The position numbers were made by a program, and so were the translations under genes. From Solimonas marina (GTDB lineage Bacteria > Pseudomonadota > Gammaproteobacteria > Nevskiales > Nevskiaceae): DNA of 64,000 bases. Numbering within the stretch: position 1 is the first letter of the stretch; every line of letters starts with the position of its first letter. The notes beneath the pieces were generated by a model. That model saw only the letters and a program-made list of their open reading frames with translations. It was not told the origin of the DNA and did not search any database. Positions 9,840 through 18,578 of the stretch are shown one piece after another. The stretch spans positions 124,001 through 188,000 of the forward strand of contig NZ_JAAVXB010000010.1 of assembly GCF_012241385.1 (NCBI RefSeq). The letters run 5' to 3'.

Positions 9840-11303
9840 ATGAATACGACTGCTGACCCCACCTACTTCGACGTGCTGATTGTCGGCGCCGGCTTGTCCG
9901 GCATCGGTGCCGCCTGCCACCTGCAACAGCATTGCCCGGATCGCCGCTATGCGATCGTCGAGGCGCGCGACGCGATCGGCGGGACCTGGGATCTATTCCG
10001 CTATCCGGGCATCCGCTCCGACAGCGACATGTACACGCTCGGCTATTCGTTCCGCCCATGGCGGCAGGCCAAAGCCATCGCCGACGGCGACTCGATCCGC
10101 GACTACATCCGCGACACCGCACGTGATTACGGTGTCGACCGTCATATCCGCTATCGCCACCGCGTCGTTCACGCCGCGTGGTCGAGCCCAACGAGCCGCT
10201 GGACGGTCGACGTCGAGACCGATGCCGGCCGCGTACAGTTGCAGTGCGGCTTTCTGTACATGTGCAGCGGCTACTACCGCTATGAGCGTGGCTATCAACC
10301 GGCCTTTCCCGGCATCGAGCGCTTCGGCGGCCGCGTCGTCCACCCGCAACAGTGGACACCGGAGATCGACTATGCGGGCCAGCGCGTCGTCGTCATCGGC
10401 AGTGGCGCCACGGCCGTGACGCTGATGCCGGAAATGGCCAAACAGGCGGCGCACGTGACGATGCTGCAGCGCTCGCCGACCTACATCGCGTCACTGCCCG
10501 CCGAAGACGGCGTCGCCAATGCCTTGCGCCGCCACCTGCCGGCCAAGACCGCCTATGCGCTGGCGCGCTGGAAGAACGTGCTGTTCGGTATCGCCTTCTT
10601 TCAGCTGTGCCGCCGCGCGCCGGAGCTGGTGAAGAAGCTGCTGCGCGGGCGCGCGCGCCGTGCGCTCGGCGCGGACTACCCGATCGATCCGCACTTCGCA
10701 CCGCGCTACAACCCATGGGACCAGCGCCTGTGCGCAATCCCGGACGGCGATCTGTTCGCCGCGTTGCGCCGCGGTCGCGCAGAGATCGTCACCGACCATA
10801 TCGAGACCTTCACCGAGCACGGCATTCGCCTGCGGTCCGGCCAGGAGCTGACGGCCGATCTGGTCGTGACCGCCACCGGCCTCGACCTGGTGGCCCTTGG
10901 CGGCATGAGTATCTCGGTCGACGGGGTCTCGGTCGATCTGGCCAAGACGATGAGCTACAAGGGCATGATGTGCAGCGACGTGCCGAACCTGGCCTTCGCG
11001 ATCGGCTATACGAACGCGTCATGGACGCTCAAATGCGACCTGACCGCCGAGTACATCTGCCGCGTGCTGCATTACATGCGCGCGCACGGCCATACACGCT
11101 GCGTGCCGCGGCGTCGCGACCCTTCCGTGCAGGAAGAACCGCTGATCGATTTTTCATCCGGCTACGTCCAGCGCGCGATCGACCGCTTTCCGAAGCAGGG
11201 CTCACGGTCGCCCTGGAAGCTGCATCAGAACTACGTGCTGGACCTGATCACGCTGCGCCACGGTCGCCTCGACGACGGCGTGATGGAGTTCTCGGGGCGC
11301 TGA
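9840..11303 (+). CDS. Flavin-containing Baeyer-Villiger-type monooxygenase
   Basis: FAD/NADPH-dependent monooxygenase (487 aa). The N-terminal FAD Rossmann motif is GAGLSGIGAA near residue 16, with 'GGTWDLFRYPGIRSDSDM' soon after. The Baeyer-Villiger fingerprint is present in the form F-GGRVVH-PQQWT near residue 160. The second nucleotide-binding motif is VVVIGSGATAVTL near residue 183. Such enzymes insert oxygen next to carbonyls of ketones or aldehydes, or oxidise heteroatoms; the substrate here is unknown. It stands alone on this strand with a 125-base divergent promoter region. Confidence 0.92.
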   Translation: MNTTADPTYFDVLIVGAGLSGIGAACHLQQHCPDRRYAIVEARDAIGGTWDLFRYPGIRSDSDMYTLGYSFRPWRQAKAIADGDSIRDYIRDTARDYGVDRHIRYRHRVVHAAWSSPTSRWTVDVETDAGRVQLQCGFLYMCSGYYRYERGYQPAFPGIERFGGRVVHPQQWTPEIDYAGQRVVVIGSGATAVTLMPEMAKQAAHVTMLQRSPTYIASLPAEDGVANALRRHLPAKTAYALARWKNVLFGIAFFQLCRRAPELVKKLLRGRARRALGADYPIDPHFAPRYNPWDQRLCAIPDGDLFAALRRGRAEIVTDHIETFTEHGIRLRSGQELTADLVVTATGLDLVALGGMSISVDGVSVDLAKTMSYKGMMCSDVPNLAFAIGYTNASWTLKCDLTAEYICRVLHYMRAHGHTRCVPRRRDPSVQEEPLIDFSSGYVQRAIDRFPKQGSRSPWKLHQNYVLDLITLRHGRLDDGVMEFSGR

Positions 11304-11345
11304 TCTGAAGCCTCGGCCTTGCATCTGAGCTTGCGCTGGCATTCG

Positions 11346-11371
11346 TCGTTATATACTCCGCAACATAACGA
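11346..11371. promoter_or_regulatory. Inverted repeat upstream of TonB receptor gene
   Basis: TCGTTAT and ATAACGA form perfect 7-base arms separated by 12 bases, about 80 bases before the receptor start and inside an AT-rich patch in otherwise GC-rich DNA. This is a candidate operator, possibly for a metal regulator. It matches neither the Fur consensus nor the exact Zur consensus. Confidence 0.4.
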
Positions 11372-11449
11372 TGACGCCGGCCGAGAGTGCCGTCGGTCGT
11401 CGGGGCGCCAGCGGCGTCGCCCGCTCACGTCATTTGCCTGGGGACCAAG

Positions 11450-13495
11450 ATGCGCATCTCGATTCATGCGTACCGGCTGCTGCCGGTACTTGCGGCTGCG
11501 GCCGCCTTGTACAGCGGCAACACGCGCGCCGACGACGCAGCCACAGCGGATGTTTTCACGCTCGGCACCGTCGAAGTGATCGGAGAAAAACTGCCGGACG
11601 CGGCCGCCGTCACGACGGACAGCATCGACGCCAGCACGCTGGCGGCGCGCCATCGCGACGACCTGTCGACGGCACTCGATCTGGTGCCGGGCGTCGCGAT
11701 CCAGGAAGCCGGGCAGCGCCGCGAGCGCACAGTCGCCGTGCGCGGCTTCACCAGCCGTGAAGTGCCGCTGTTCATCGACGGCGTCCCGGTCTACGTGCCT
11801 TACGACGGCGTCGTCGATCTCGGCCGTTTCGGTGTCGACTATGTGTCGCAAATCATCGTCAGCAAGGGCCTGGCCTCGCTGCTGTACGGACCGAACACCC
11901 TGGGCGGCGCGATCAACGTCGTCAGCCGTCGGCCGAGCCAGCCGTTCGAAGCCCATGCCCGACTCGAAACCGAGCTCGACGACCATTTCGACGACATCGA
12001 ACAGCGGGTCTCCGCATCGCTCGGCGGCGTGCATGGCGCCTGGTACGCCAATGCCAATGTCTCGTACACGAACGCCGACGGGTACCGCCTGCCGCATGAC
12101 TTCACGCCGACCACCGCCGAGGACGGAGGCAAGCGCAACAATGCCGACAGCCGCGACACCGTCATCAGCGCCAAGATCGGTTACGCGCCGAACGCCGGTA
12201 ACGAGTTCGCGCTCAGCTATTACCGCCAGGACGGCAGCAAGGACGATCCGCCGTACGCCGGCACCAGCAGCAGCGTGAAACCGCGCTACTGGCAGTGGCC
12301 GTACTGGGACAAGCAGAGCGTCTACTTCGTCGCACGCAATGCGATCGCCGCACAAGGCACACTGCGCTGGCGCTTGTATTACGACAGCTTCAAGAACGCG
12401 CTGGAATCGTACGACGACGACACCTATACGACGCAGACCAGGCCGTACGCCTTCCACGGCAGCCACTACGACGACTACAGCGTCGGCGGCAGCGCCGATT
12501 TCGAATGGCGCTGGACGGCGCAGCAGACCACGCGCATCGCCGCGCACTACCGCAACGACGTCCACCGTGAAGCCGAAGAGTCCCCGTACGCGCCGCAGGA
12601 GCGGCTGGACATTCCGACCTACGACATCGCCATCGAACACGAGTGGTGGGTCTTGCCGACGCTGTCGCTGACGCCCGGCTATTCGCACATGGTGCAGCCC
12701 GGCCGCACCGTCCACGTGTACAACGACGATGACGAGCCCATCGTGCCGGTCCGCGTCGACAGCGCCGATGCCGACAACGCGCAGTTGGTTGCCGCCTGGC
12801 ACGTCACGACGCAGCAGACGGTGTACGCCGGCATCAGCCGCAAGACGCGCTTCCCGACGCTCAAGGAACGCTTCTCCGGCGGCCTCGGCACCGTCGTGCC
12901 GAATCCGAGCCTCGATCCGGAATCGGCCATGCATTACGAGATCGGCTACGAGGCGAAGACCGGCAGCCTGCACACCAAGATCGCGCTATACGAAAGCCGG
13001 TTGCACGACGCGATCGAGGCGGTCAATGTCGACGCCTCGCTTTGCGCGACCGACAGCTCGGATTGCACGCAGGAACAGAACATCGGCCGGCAGCGCAATC
13101 GCGGCATCGAAGCCTCGGCCGACTGGTCGCCGCTGGCGACGCTGCTGCTCAACGCTCAGCTGGATATCGTCGACGTCGACAACCTTAGCGATTCGAGCCT
13201 GAAGAGCACCGGCACGCCAGAGTTCAAATACCAGCTCGGTGCCGACTGGCAGTTCATGCCACAGTGGCGGCTGCGCGCCGACCTCGATCACGAATCGAAG
13301 CGCTACAGCGACACCGCCGGCGACCGGATCGCCGGCGCGTTCACGCTCGCCAATGCTTTCGTGCGCTATGAGCCGTTGCCACAACTGGGCATCGAAATCG
13401 GCGGCCGCAATCTCAGCGACGCACGTTACGCATACGAGGAAGGCTTCTATCAGGCGGGTCGCACCTGGCTCGCGCAGGTCGACTACCGCTACTGA
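11450..13495 (+). CDS. TonB-dependent outer-membrane receptor
   Basis: Outer-membrane active transporter (681 aa). I chose ATG 11450 because a GGGG ribosome site precedes it and it gives a signal peptide ending in NTRA before DDA. The plug domain follows (residues about 30-160) with 'RDDLSTALDLVPGVAIQEAG', 'VAVRGFTSREVPLFIDGVPV' and 'GLASLLYGPNTLGGAINVVS'. A 22-strand barrel ends in an aromatic residue (VDYRY). The ligand is not clear from sequence: no siderophore synthesis, TonB or periplasmic binding genes lie beside it. A perfect hairpin follows the stop. Confidence 0.92.
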   Translation: MRISIHAYRLLPVLAAAAALYSGNTRADDAATADVFTLGTVEVIGEKLPDAAAVTTDSIDASTLAARHRDDLSTALDLVPGVAIQEAGQRRERTVAVRGFTSREVPLFIDGVPVYVPYDGVVDLGRFGVDYVSQIIVSKGLASLLYGPNTLGGAINVVSRRPSQPFEAHARLETELDDHFDDIEQRVSASLGGVHGAWYANANVSYTNADGYRLPHDFTPTTAEDGGKRNNADSRDTVISAKIGYAPNAGNEFALSYYRQDGSKDDPPYAGTSSSVKPRYWQWPYWDKQSVYFVARNAIAAQGTLRWRLYYDSFKNALESYDDDTYTTQTRPYAFHGSHYDDYSVGGSADFEWRWTAQQTTRIAAHYRNDVHREAEESPYAPQERLDIPTYDIAIEHEWWVLPTLSLTPGYSHMVQPGRTVHVYNDDDEPIVPVRVDSADADNAQLVAAWHVTTQQTVYAGISRKTRFPTLKERFSGGLGTVVPNPSLDPESAMHYEIGYEAKTGSLHTKIALYESRLHDAIEAVNVDASLCATDSSDCTQEQNIGRQRNRGIEASADWSPLATLLLNAQLDIVDVDNLSDSSLKSTGTPEFKYQLGADWQFMPQWRLRADLDHESKRYSDTAGDRIAGAFTLANAFVRYEPLPQLGIEIGGRNLSDARYAYEEGFYQAGRTWLAQVDYRY

Positions 13496-13502
13496 GCATC
13501 AC

Positions 13503-13531
13503 GCGCACCGGCCCCAGTGGGGCCGGTGCGC
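13503..13531. terminator. Hairpin between convergent genes
   Basis: A 13-bp perfect stem (GCGCACCGGCCCC paired with its complement) with a 3-base AGT loop lies between the receptor gene and the convergent HTH gene. It probably terminates in both directions although no long T-tract follows. Confidence 0.6.
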
Positions 13532-13547
13532 TGCGCTGGGACGCGCG

Positions 13548-14060
13548 TCAGCTCGCGTCCGCCGCTGGTGTCGCGGTCTTGGCCTTCTTGCGTGCGCGCT
13601 TCTTGGTCGCCTTCGCCGGAGCCTTGGCTGCTTCCATCGCCTCCAGGCGTGCACGCGCTTCCTTCTTGCCGAGGCCACGCAGTTGCGCGATCGCCTCGAC
13701 CTGCGCCGCGCGCGGCGTGGTCTTCTTGCTTTCCCAGTTGTAAACCGACTGCGAGCTGGCCCCAATCAGCTGACCGAGCTCTTCGGCGCTGATGCCCAGA
13801 CGCGTACGCATCGACTTCAGGCCCTTGGCCACGAAACGCAGTTTCACACCTGCTTCCGGCAAAGGCTCCGAGGCCTTGTTCTCCGCGGCACGGCGCAGCT
13901 TTTTGAGCTCGCGCTCCAGATCGCCAATCTGCCGCTTCATCGACGCAATCTGTTTGCGGTGCGAAGCCGTCGCCGACTGCAGCGGGGCAATCGCCTGACG
14001 CAAGGTCTTGCGGGACAGGCGTGAGATTTCGCTTTTCAGCAGCGTTGCGATATCGCTCAT
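13548..14060 (-). CDS. Coiled-coil/XRE helix-turn-helix protein with basic Lys/Ala tail
   Basis: A 170-aa DNA-binding protein of unknown role. Residues about 20-65 form a heptad-like charged helix (KRQIGDLERELKKLRRAAE). Residues about 78-130 look like an XRE-type helix-turn-helix ('LGISAEELGQLIGASSQSVYNWE'). The last 25 residues are rich in Lys, Ala and Arg (KATKKRARKKAKTAT), like histone-H1-type tails. The layout suggests a nucleoid-associated or oligomeric regulator; this is inference. It is transcribed convergently to the TonB receptor. Confidence 0.8.
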   Translation of the reverse strand: MSDIATLLKSEISRLSRKTLRQAIAPLQSATASHRKQIASMKRQIGDLERELKKLRRAAENKASEPLPEAGVKLRFVAKGLKSMRTRLGISAEELGQLIGASSQSVYNWESKKTTPRAAQVEAIAQLRGLGKKEARARLEAMEAAKAPAKATKKRARKKAKTATPAADAS

Positions 14061-14403
14061 CTTGATTTTCTGATTTATCCGGGGGCCACAGTATGCCCGA
14101 TTCTCAATAAATGCTTGCCAGCATTATGTAATCGGCCCGATCCCAGCGATTTAGTGCTTGCGCCGATTTCAATCATTCCGAGCGATTCCCGACGTAGGGC
14201 ATACGCATGGGCAGCGGCAAGCCGGTACTTTTTTGCCATCGCAAGGACATGCCGGCGCCGACGGCGATCGCGCCGACCTGCGTCGCAGCGCCGCAGAGCT
14301 GCGTGGCGCGCAGGAATCTGCCGCGCCGCAACGCGAAACATGCGTAGCGCGTGCTATAGACTTGAAGCCCGATCACCCCCGCCAACGGTCACCGCCGCAC
14401 GCC
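14061..14403. other. Divergent intergenic region, no gene seen
   Basis: This stretch of 343 bases lies between the divergently read HTH gene and the DUF6471 gene. It is locally AT-richer near 14075-14130 and must hold both promoters. A TATAGA box near 14354 could be the -10 of the DUF6471 gene. I see no convincing ORF: the open frames here lack start signals and coding character. Confidence 0.4.
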
Positions 14404-14700
14404 ATGAAAGAGCACCGCGAAGTCATCAAACGCATCATCCGCGTCGAACGAGCACGTGCCGGCGTCACATTCGACGAAATCAGTCGCGCACTGGCGCGCG
14501 CCGGCATTTCGCAGTCCTCGTCGAATCTTCGCGCCAAGGCCTCGCGCGGCCAGATGGAGGCTGGGTTGTTCCTGGCCGTCCTTGATGCCTTGGGGGTTCG
14601 ATCGATCGACATCATCAACGTCATTCCGGACTTGCAACGCCGTCCCGCCATGCCACAACGTTCGACCGACGATGCTGGCCAGACGCCTGATCAGGACTAG
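14404..14700 (+). CDS. DUF6471-type small protein
   Basis: A 98-aa protein of the DUF6471 type: 'HREVIKRIIRVERARAGVTF', then 'LARAGISQSSSNLRAKASRG' and 'AGLFLAVLDALGVRSIDI' match the family pattern (about 65 residues, helix-turn-helix-like). I chose the ATG at 14404 because homologous sequence begins right there. The C-terminal 30 residues are polar and probably disordered. The function is unknown, though the family is thought to bind nucleic acid because of its fold. It has no operon partner. Confidence 0.7.
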   Translation: MKEHREVIKRIIRVERARAGVTFDEISRALARAGISQSSSNLRAKASRGQMEAGLFLAVLDALGVRSIDIINVIPDLQRRPAMPQRSTDDAGQTPDQD

Positions 14701-14899
14701 ACCCGGGCGACCCACACCATCAGCGTTCAGGCCCGTTGGGTGCCAGGCGACGCCTGCAGCCTGAGCCGTGGCAGCGTTGGCGCGAACCACCTCATCAGGG
14801 GGTGCGCTCGTCCGACATGAAGCCAAACCGCGAGGAAATCCGCCTGCTTGTGCCCCTGCAAAGCGCACGAGCGGCCCGAGCGCGCTCGCTAGTTACTGA
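14701..14899. other. Intergenic, nothing recognised
   Basis: Bases between the DUF6471 gene and the first tRNA-Ser 3'-end repeat. I see no coding signal, hairpin or promoter I can support. Confidence 0.4.
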
Positions 14900-14962
14900 T
14901 CTGCAAAATAAAAAAGCCGACATTGAGTCGGCTTCCTTCTTGTGGCGGAGAGGGTGGGATTC
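14900..14962 (-). repeat. Truncated copy of tRNA-Ser 3' end plus its terminator
   Basis: A 63-base near-exact copy of 15085-15149. Read on the minus strand it holds the last 20 bases of tRNA-Ser (T-arm 3' half, acceptor strand and CCA) followed by the same terminator hairpin (AAGCCGAC, loop, GTCGGCTT at 14914-14934) and T-rich tail. The two copies differ by a 2-base indel. The rest of the tRNA is missing. It looks like an attachment-site scar or a leftover of tandem tRNA duplication. Confidence 0.8.
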
Positions 14963-15098
14963 CCCTGTGGGCCGGGCGCTGCCGCGCCTTCGACCAAAGC
15001 GTCAGGAACGCATTGGAGCGAGCGCAGCGAGGCCGAAGGCCGCGGCCCAGGGAATGGGGCGCGCAATCCACCCTCCGCATTGATTCTGCAAAATAAAA

Positions 15099-15119
15099 AA
15101 GCCGACATTGAGTCGGCTT
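15099..15119 (-). terminator. Rho-independent terminator of tRNA-Ser
   Basis: On the minus strand an 8-bp stem (AAGCCGAC with GTCGGCTT) and 5-base loop are followed by TTTTTTATTTT, directly downstream of tRNA-Ser. Confidence 0.85.
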
Positions 15120-15129
15120 CCTTATTTTG

Positions 15130-15219
<90 letters not shown>

Positions 15220-15325
15220 GTGACTTTTTGACGGGCCGCCCTGAAAACGATCGGCCGGGTGGCCGATTGTGCGAAAATTCAGGGCTAGCATCGGCCCTCG
15301 GGCCGCGCCAAGACGACTATTTTAA

Positions 15326-16846
15326 ATGAACCTGGCCGCCACGCCTACTACCCCGGAGACAAAAAAATCGACGTCACGCGTCGGTTTGGGGCGGCTGGCG
15401 TTCCTTTGCGGACTTTTTGGCCTGTTTGCGATCCTCGGAACGTGCTCGCCGCGCCAGTCGTCGCTGGACGAAGTGAAGGCGCTGGGCGTGCTGCGCGTGG
15501 CCACGGTCAATAGCCCAACGAGTTACTACATCGGCCAGGACGGAGAGCCGACCGGCTTCGATTACGATCTGGCCAAGGCTTTCGCCGACGAGCTGGGGGT
15601 CAAGCTCGAGCTGGTGGTCGCGCCCAGCCCGCCGGCGGCACTCGACATGGTCGAGGAAGGTGTCGTGCACATGGCGGCGGCCAGCCTTGCCGAGACCCCG
15701 GGGCGGCGCAAGCAGGTGCGATTCTCGCAGCCCTTGTTGAAGGTCGCGCCGACGCTGGTTTACCGCCGCGGGACGCCACGCCCGGAAAATCTTGGCGATC
15801 TGCATGGCACCCTGCGCGTCGGCACCAACAGTGCACCGGTGGAGACGCTGCGCGAGATGCGCAAGCAGCGCTATCCGCAGCTGAAGTGGGACGAAACCGA
15901 CGACGACGTGGCCGAAGAACTATTGTATCAGGTCTCGCAGGGCACGCTCGACTACACGATCGTCAATTCGGACCTGCTGGCAATCAACCAGCGCTACTAC
16001 CCCAACCTGCGCGCGGCATTCACGGTGTCCGATGCACTCGACGTCGCCTGGGCATTTCGCGGCGGCCACGACAGCAGTCTGGCCAATGCGTCGACACAGT
16101 TCTTCGCCAAGCTCGGCAAGGAAGAGCTCGCGCGCATCAAGGACCGCTACTTCGGGCACGTTGACCAGGTCGACTCCCAAGGGGCACTGACACTGGCAAC
16201 GCATGTCGACACGCGCTTGACGCGTTATCGGGCAATGTTCCAGAAAGCGGCCGACAGCACCGGACTGGACTGGCGACTGCTCGCCGCCATTGGCTATCAG
16301 GAATCGCACTGGGACCCGACTGCGACCAGCCCTACCGGTGTGCGCGGCATCATGATGCTGACCAATGCTACGGCGAGCTTTCTCAATGTCGCGAACCGCG
16401 AGGATCCGAGCCAGAGCATTGCCGGCGGCGCGCGCTATTTCAAACAGATTGCCGACCAGCTGCCGACCGACATTCCCGAGCCCGACCGCACGTGGATGGC
16501 ACTGGCCGCTTACAACATGGGCGTCGGCCACCTGATCGACGCACGCGATCTGACCGCCAAGCTCGGCGGCAATCCGAACCGCTGGCTCGATGTGCGACAC
16601 ACCTTGCCGCTGCTGTCACAAAGCCACTGGTACCGGCAGACCCAGCACGGTTATGCGCGCGGCCACCAGGCGGTGATCTACGTCGGCAACATCCGCGCGT
16701 ACTACGACATGCTGGTCTGGATCACGCGCGACAAGAACGCCGAGCCGAAAACGTCGCTGGAGTCCGCCGAAGAGCAGAAGAAGGATGACGACAAAGATGA
16801 TCCGGAAAAGCGCAACCCGCTGAACATCAATTCGCCCGTGCTCTAG
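15326..16846 (+). CDS. mltF: Membrane-bound lytic murein transglycosylase F
   Basis: Peptidoglycan lytic transglycosylase (506 aa) with the MltF two-domain layout. An N-terminal membrane anchor (LAFLCGLFGLFAILGTC) is followed by a periplasmic solute-binding-like domain (residues about 50-270, 'VLRVATVNSPTSYYIGQDGEPTGFDYDLAKAFADELG'). A family 1E transglycosylase domain follows (about 290-460), with catalytic Glu in 'AAIGYQESHWDP', then 'SPTGVRGIMMLT' and 'MALAAYNMGVGHL'. The enzyme cleaves the MurNAc-GlcNAc bond, forming 1,6-anhydroMurNAc, during wall remodelling. The charged C-terminal tail is probably disordered. Confidence 0.95.
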   Translation: MNLAATPTTPETKKSTSRVGLGRLAFLCGLFGLFAILGTCSPRQSSLDEVKALGVLRVATVNSPTSYYIGQDGEPTGFDYDLAKAFADELGVKLELVVAPSPPAALDMVEEGVVHMAAASLAETPGRRKQVRFSQPLLKVAPTLVYRRGTPRPENLGDLHGTLRVGTNSAPVETLREMRKQRYPQLKWDETDDDVAEELLYQVSQGTLDYTIVNSDLLAINQRYYPNLRAAFTVSDALDVAWAFRGGHDSSLANASTQFFAKLGKEELARIKDRYFGHVDQVDSQGALTLATHVDTRLTRYRAMFQKAADSTGLDWRLLAAIGYQESHWDPTATSPTGVRGIMMLTNATASFLNVANREDPSQSIAGGARYFKQIADQLPTDIPEPDRTWMALAAYNMGVGHLIDARDLTAKLGGNPNRWLDVRHTLPLLSQSHWYRQTQHGYARGHQAVIYVGNIRAYYDMLVWITRDKNAEPKTSLESAEEQKKDDDKDDPEKRNPLNINSPVL

Positions 16847-16857
16847 CGCAGGCGCGC

Positions 16858-17388
16858 TTAGTCGTCGGCGCTCGACAGTCCTGGAAACAGGACGTCGGAG
16901 AATCCAAAGCGCGTGAAGTCGCGAACGCGCATGGGGTACAGCACTCCGTCGAGATGATCACATTCGTGTTGCACGACGCGGGCATGAAAGCCTTCAGCCT
17001 CGCGCTCGATCACCTGCCCGCGCGGATCGAAGCCGCGATAGTGCAGGCGCCGATAGCGGGGCACGACGCCGCGCAGGCCCGGCACCGACAGACAACCTTC
17101 CCAGCCTTCGTCCATCTCATCCGACAGCGGCGTCAGCTGCGGATTGACGAGCACGGTTTCCGGTACCGGCGGCGCATCCGGATACCGCTCGTTGCGCGCA
17201 AAACCGAAGATGACGACACGCAGGTCGACGCCGATCTGTGGCGCCGCCAGGCCCGCGCCATCAAGGTGCCGCATGGTGTCGAACAGGTCGGCGATCAAGG
17301 CGTGCAACTGCGGCGTGTCGAAGGCCTCGACCGGTTTCGCAGTACGCAGCAGGCGCGGATCGCCCATGCGCAGGACGTCGCGAATCAC
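16858..17388 (-). CDS. def: Peptide deformylase
   Basis: Fe2+-dependent hydrolase (176 aa) that removes N-formyl groups from nascent proteins. All three signature motifs are present: [10 protein letters not shown] near residue 45, EGCLS near residue 93 and QHECDHLDG near residue 136, giving metal ligands Cys, His, His and the catalytic Glu. It is not next to fmt, so it may be a second def copy. The gene starts 1 base after the stop of the ferredoxin gene on the same strand, so the two are probably co-transcribed. Confidence 0.95.
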   Translation of the reverse strand: MIRDVLRMGDPRLLRTAKPVEAFDTPQLHALIADLFDTMRHLDGAGLAAPQIGVDLRVVIFGFARNERYPDAPPVPETVLVNPQLTPLSDEMDEGWEGCLSVPGLRGVVPRYRRLHYRGFDPRGQVIEREAEGFHARVVQHECDHLDGVLYPMRVRDFTRFGFSDVLFPGLSSADD

Positions 17389-17389
17389 G

Positions 17390-17716
17390 TCAGTCCTTCA
17401 GGCGCAGACGCTCGACGATCTGGCCCTTCTGCAGATGCTGCTCGACGATATCGTCGATATCGTCCTCGTCGACGTAGGTGTACCAGACCGCTTCGGGGTA
17501 AACGACGATGCACGGCCCCTCCTCGCACCGATCGAGGCAACCGGCCTGATTGATGCGCACGCCACCGACGCCAGCCAGCCCCAGCGCCTTGACCCGCCGC
17601 TTGGCATAGTCACGCACGCGGTCTGCGCCTTTGTCGGCACAACAGGTACGCTCACCCGGCGGACGGCGATTGCCGCAGAAGAACACGTGATGTCGGTAGT
17701 GGCTTTCGGTGCTCAT
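17390..17716 (-). CDS. Thioredoxin-like [2Fe-2S] ferredoxin
   Basis: A 108-aa small ferredoxin. Cysteines at 'FFCGNRR...TCC' and '[25 protein letters not shown]' match the thioredoxin-fold 2Fe-2S family ((2Fe-2S) ferredoxin domain-containing protein, related to NuoE C-termini). The partner enzyme is unknown. It is immediately upstream of def on the same strand, a pairing that may be simple co-transcription. Confidence 0.9.
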   Translation of the reverse strand: MSTESHYRHHVFFCGNRRPPGERTCCADKGADRVRDYAKRRVKALGLAGVGGVRINQAGCLDRCEEGPCIVVYPEAVWYTYVDEDDIDDIVEQHLQKGQIVERLRLKD

Positions 17717-17739
17717 GAGGGTCCTTCAGGCCCGGAAAC

Positions 17740-17768
17740 GGGCGCCGCCCGATACACCGGCGGCGCCC
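17740..17768 (-). terminator. Hairpin after DUF481 gene
   Basis: A 10-bp stem GGGCGCCGCC/GGCGGCGCCC with a 9-base loop, just downstream of the DUF481 stop on the minus strand. The T-tract is poor. Confidence 0.5.
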
Positions 17769-17775
17769 TTGCAGC

Positions 17776-18522
17776 TTACTTCTTCTTGCCGAACTGGTAG
17801 CTCACCGTGACGGCGGCTTCAGTGTCCGTCTTCTCGGTGTCGTCCGCCGCCTTGGAGTTGTTGCGGACGGTGTACGAAAGGTTCGTGAACAGGTTGCCGA
17901 CGATCTGCAGCTTCAGCGCGGTGATCGACTCGGTGTAGGTGTTGCTGGCACCGGTCTCGACCTTCAGCGACTGCGAGAACGACGTCGTGTCGGTGATCGC
18001 CCAGCGATACTTCAGCGCACCGCGGCCGATGAAATCGTCATCGTGCTGGCGCGGATCGTCATTCGTTTCCTGCTGACGCGCACCGATACCGACTTCACCG
18101 TCGAGGAAATGGCGCGGCCCAATCAGGATGTGGCGACCATAACCGGTGGTCTCCGACGTCTGCTCGCGAATCGACGCAAAGCGATCCTTGAGCCAGTCCA
18201 CGGAGGCGAAGGCGTAGTCGCGTGTCGAGAAGTTGTATTCGAGCTGATCGGCGGCCTGGTAATTCTCGGCCGAGCTGACGTGATCCGCGTAAGTGTTGAC
18301 GGCCGAGGCCGCCAGCGTGTTCTTCCACTTCGACTGCGCGTAAACCAGGCTGAACTTGCTGTTCAGCGAGCTGGTGTCCGAATTGCCGGTCGTGGCGAGA
18401 TAGCCGACCGAGATATCACCGGACCAGGGGGCCGCCTGTTCCTGGGCTTGCGCTGCCATCGGGACAAAACCGAGACAGGCAATGGGGCAGGCCAGGGCGG
18501 CGAATCCTTTCGCATACTTCAC
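17776..18522 (-). CDS. DUF481-family outer-membrane beta-barrel protein
   Basis: A 248-aa exported protein. I chose GTG 18522 because a GGAG site lies 9 bases upstream and because the protein then starts with a clear signal peptide (VKYAKGFAALACPIACLGF...AAQAQ). DUF481 hallmarks are 'GDISVGYLATTGNSDTSSLNSKF' at the mature N-terminus and repeated amphipathic strands such as 'YAFASVDWLKDRFASIREQ'. Family members are salt-inducible-type outer-membrane barrels of unknown function. It is divergent from the GlcF-like gene. Confidence 0.88.
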   Translation of the reverse strand: MKYAKGFAALACPIACLGFVPMAAQAQEQAAPWSGDISVGYLATTGNSDTSSLNSKFSLVYAQSKWKNTLAASAVNTYADHVSSAENYQAADQLEYNFSTRDYAFASVDWLKDRFASIREQTSETTGYGRHILIGPRHFLDGEVGIGARQQETNDDPRQHDDDFIGRGALKYRWAITDTTSFSQSLKVETGASNTYTESITALKLQIVGNLFTNLSYTVRNNSKAADDTEKTDTEAAVTVSYQFGKKK

Positions 18523-18578
18523 AGATAGGGGCTCCGAATGTGGGTTGGGGGATTTGCGAGCGACTATTATTGGCATCG

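Noticed and set aside
9714..10359. N-terminal extension of the START-like protein
   Set aside because: The open frame runs through the divergent monooxygenase gene and is Arg/Ser-rich. The real start with a signal peptide is at 9714.
11346..11371. Fur box before the TonB receptor
   Set aside because: The arms and spacing differ from the Fur consensus. Kept only as an unnamed inverted repeat.
14736..15083. Open frames across the tRNA-Ser repeats
   Set aside because: They cover terminators and tRNA sequence and have no start signals.
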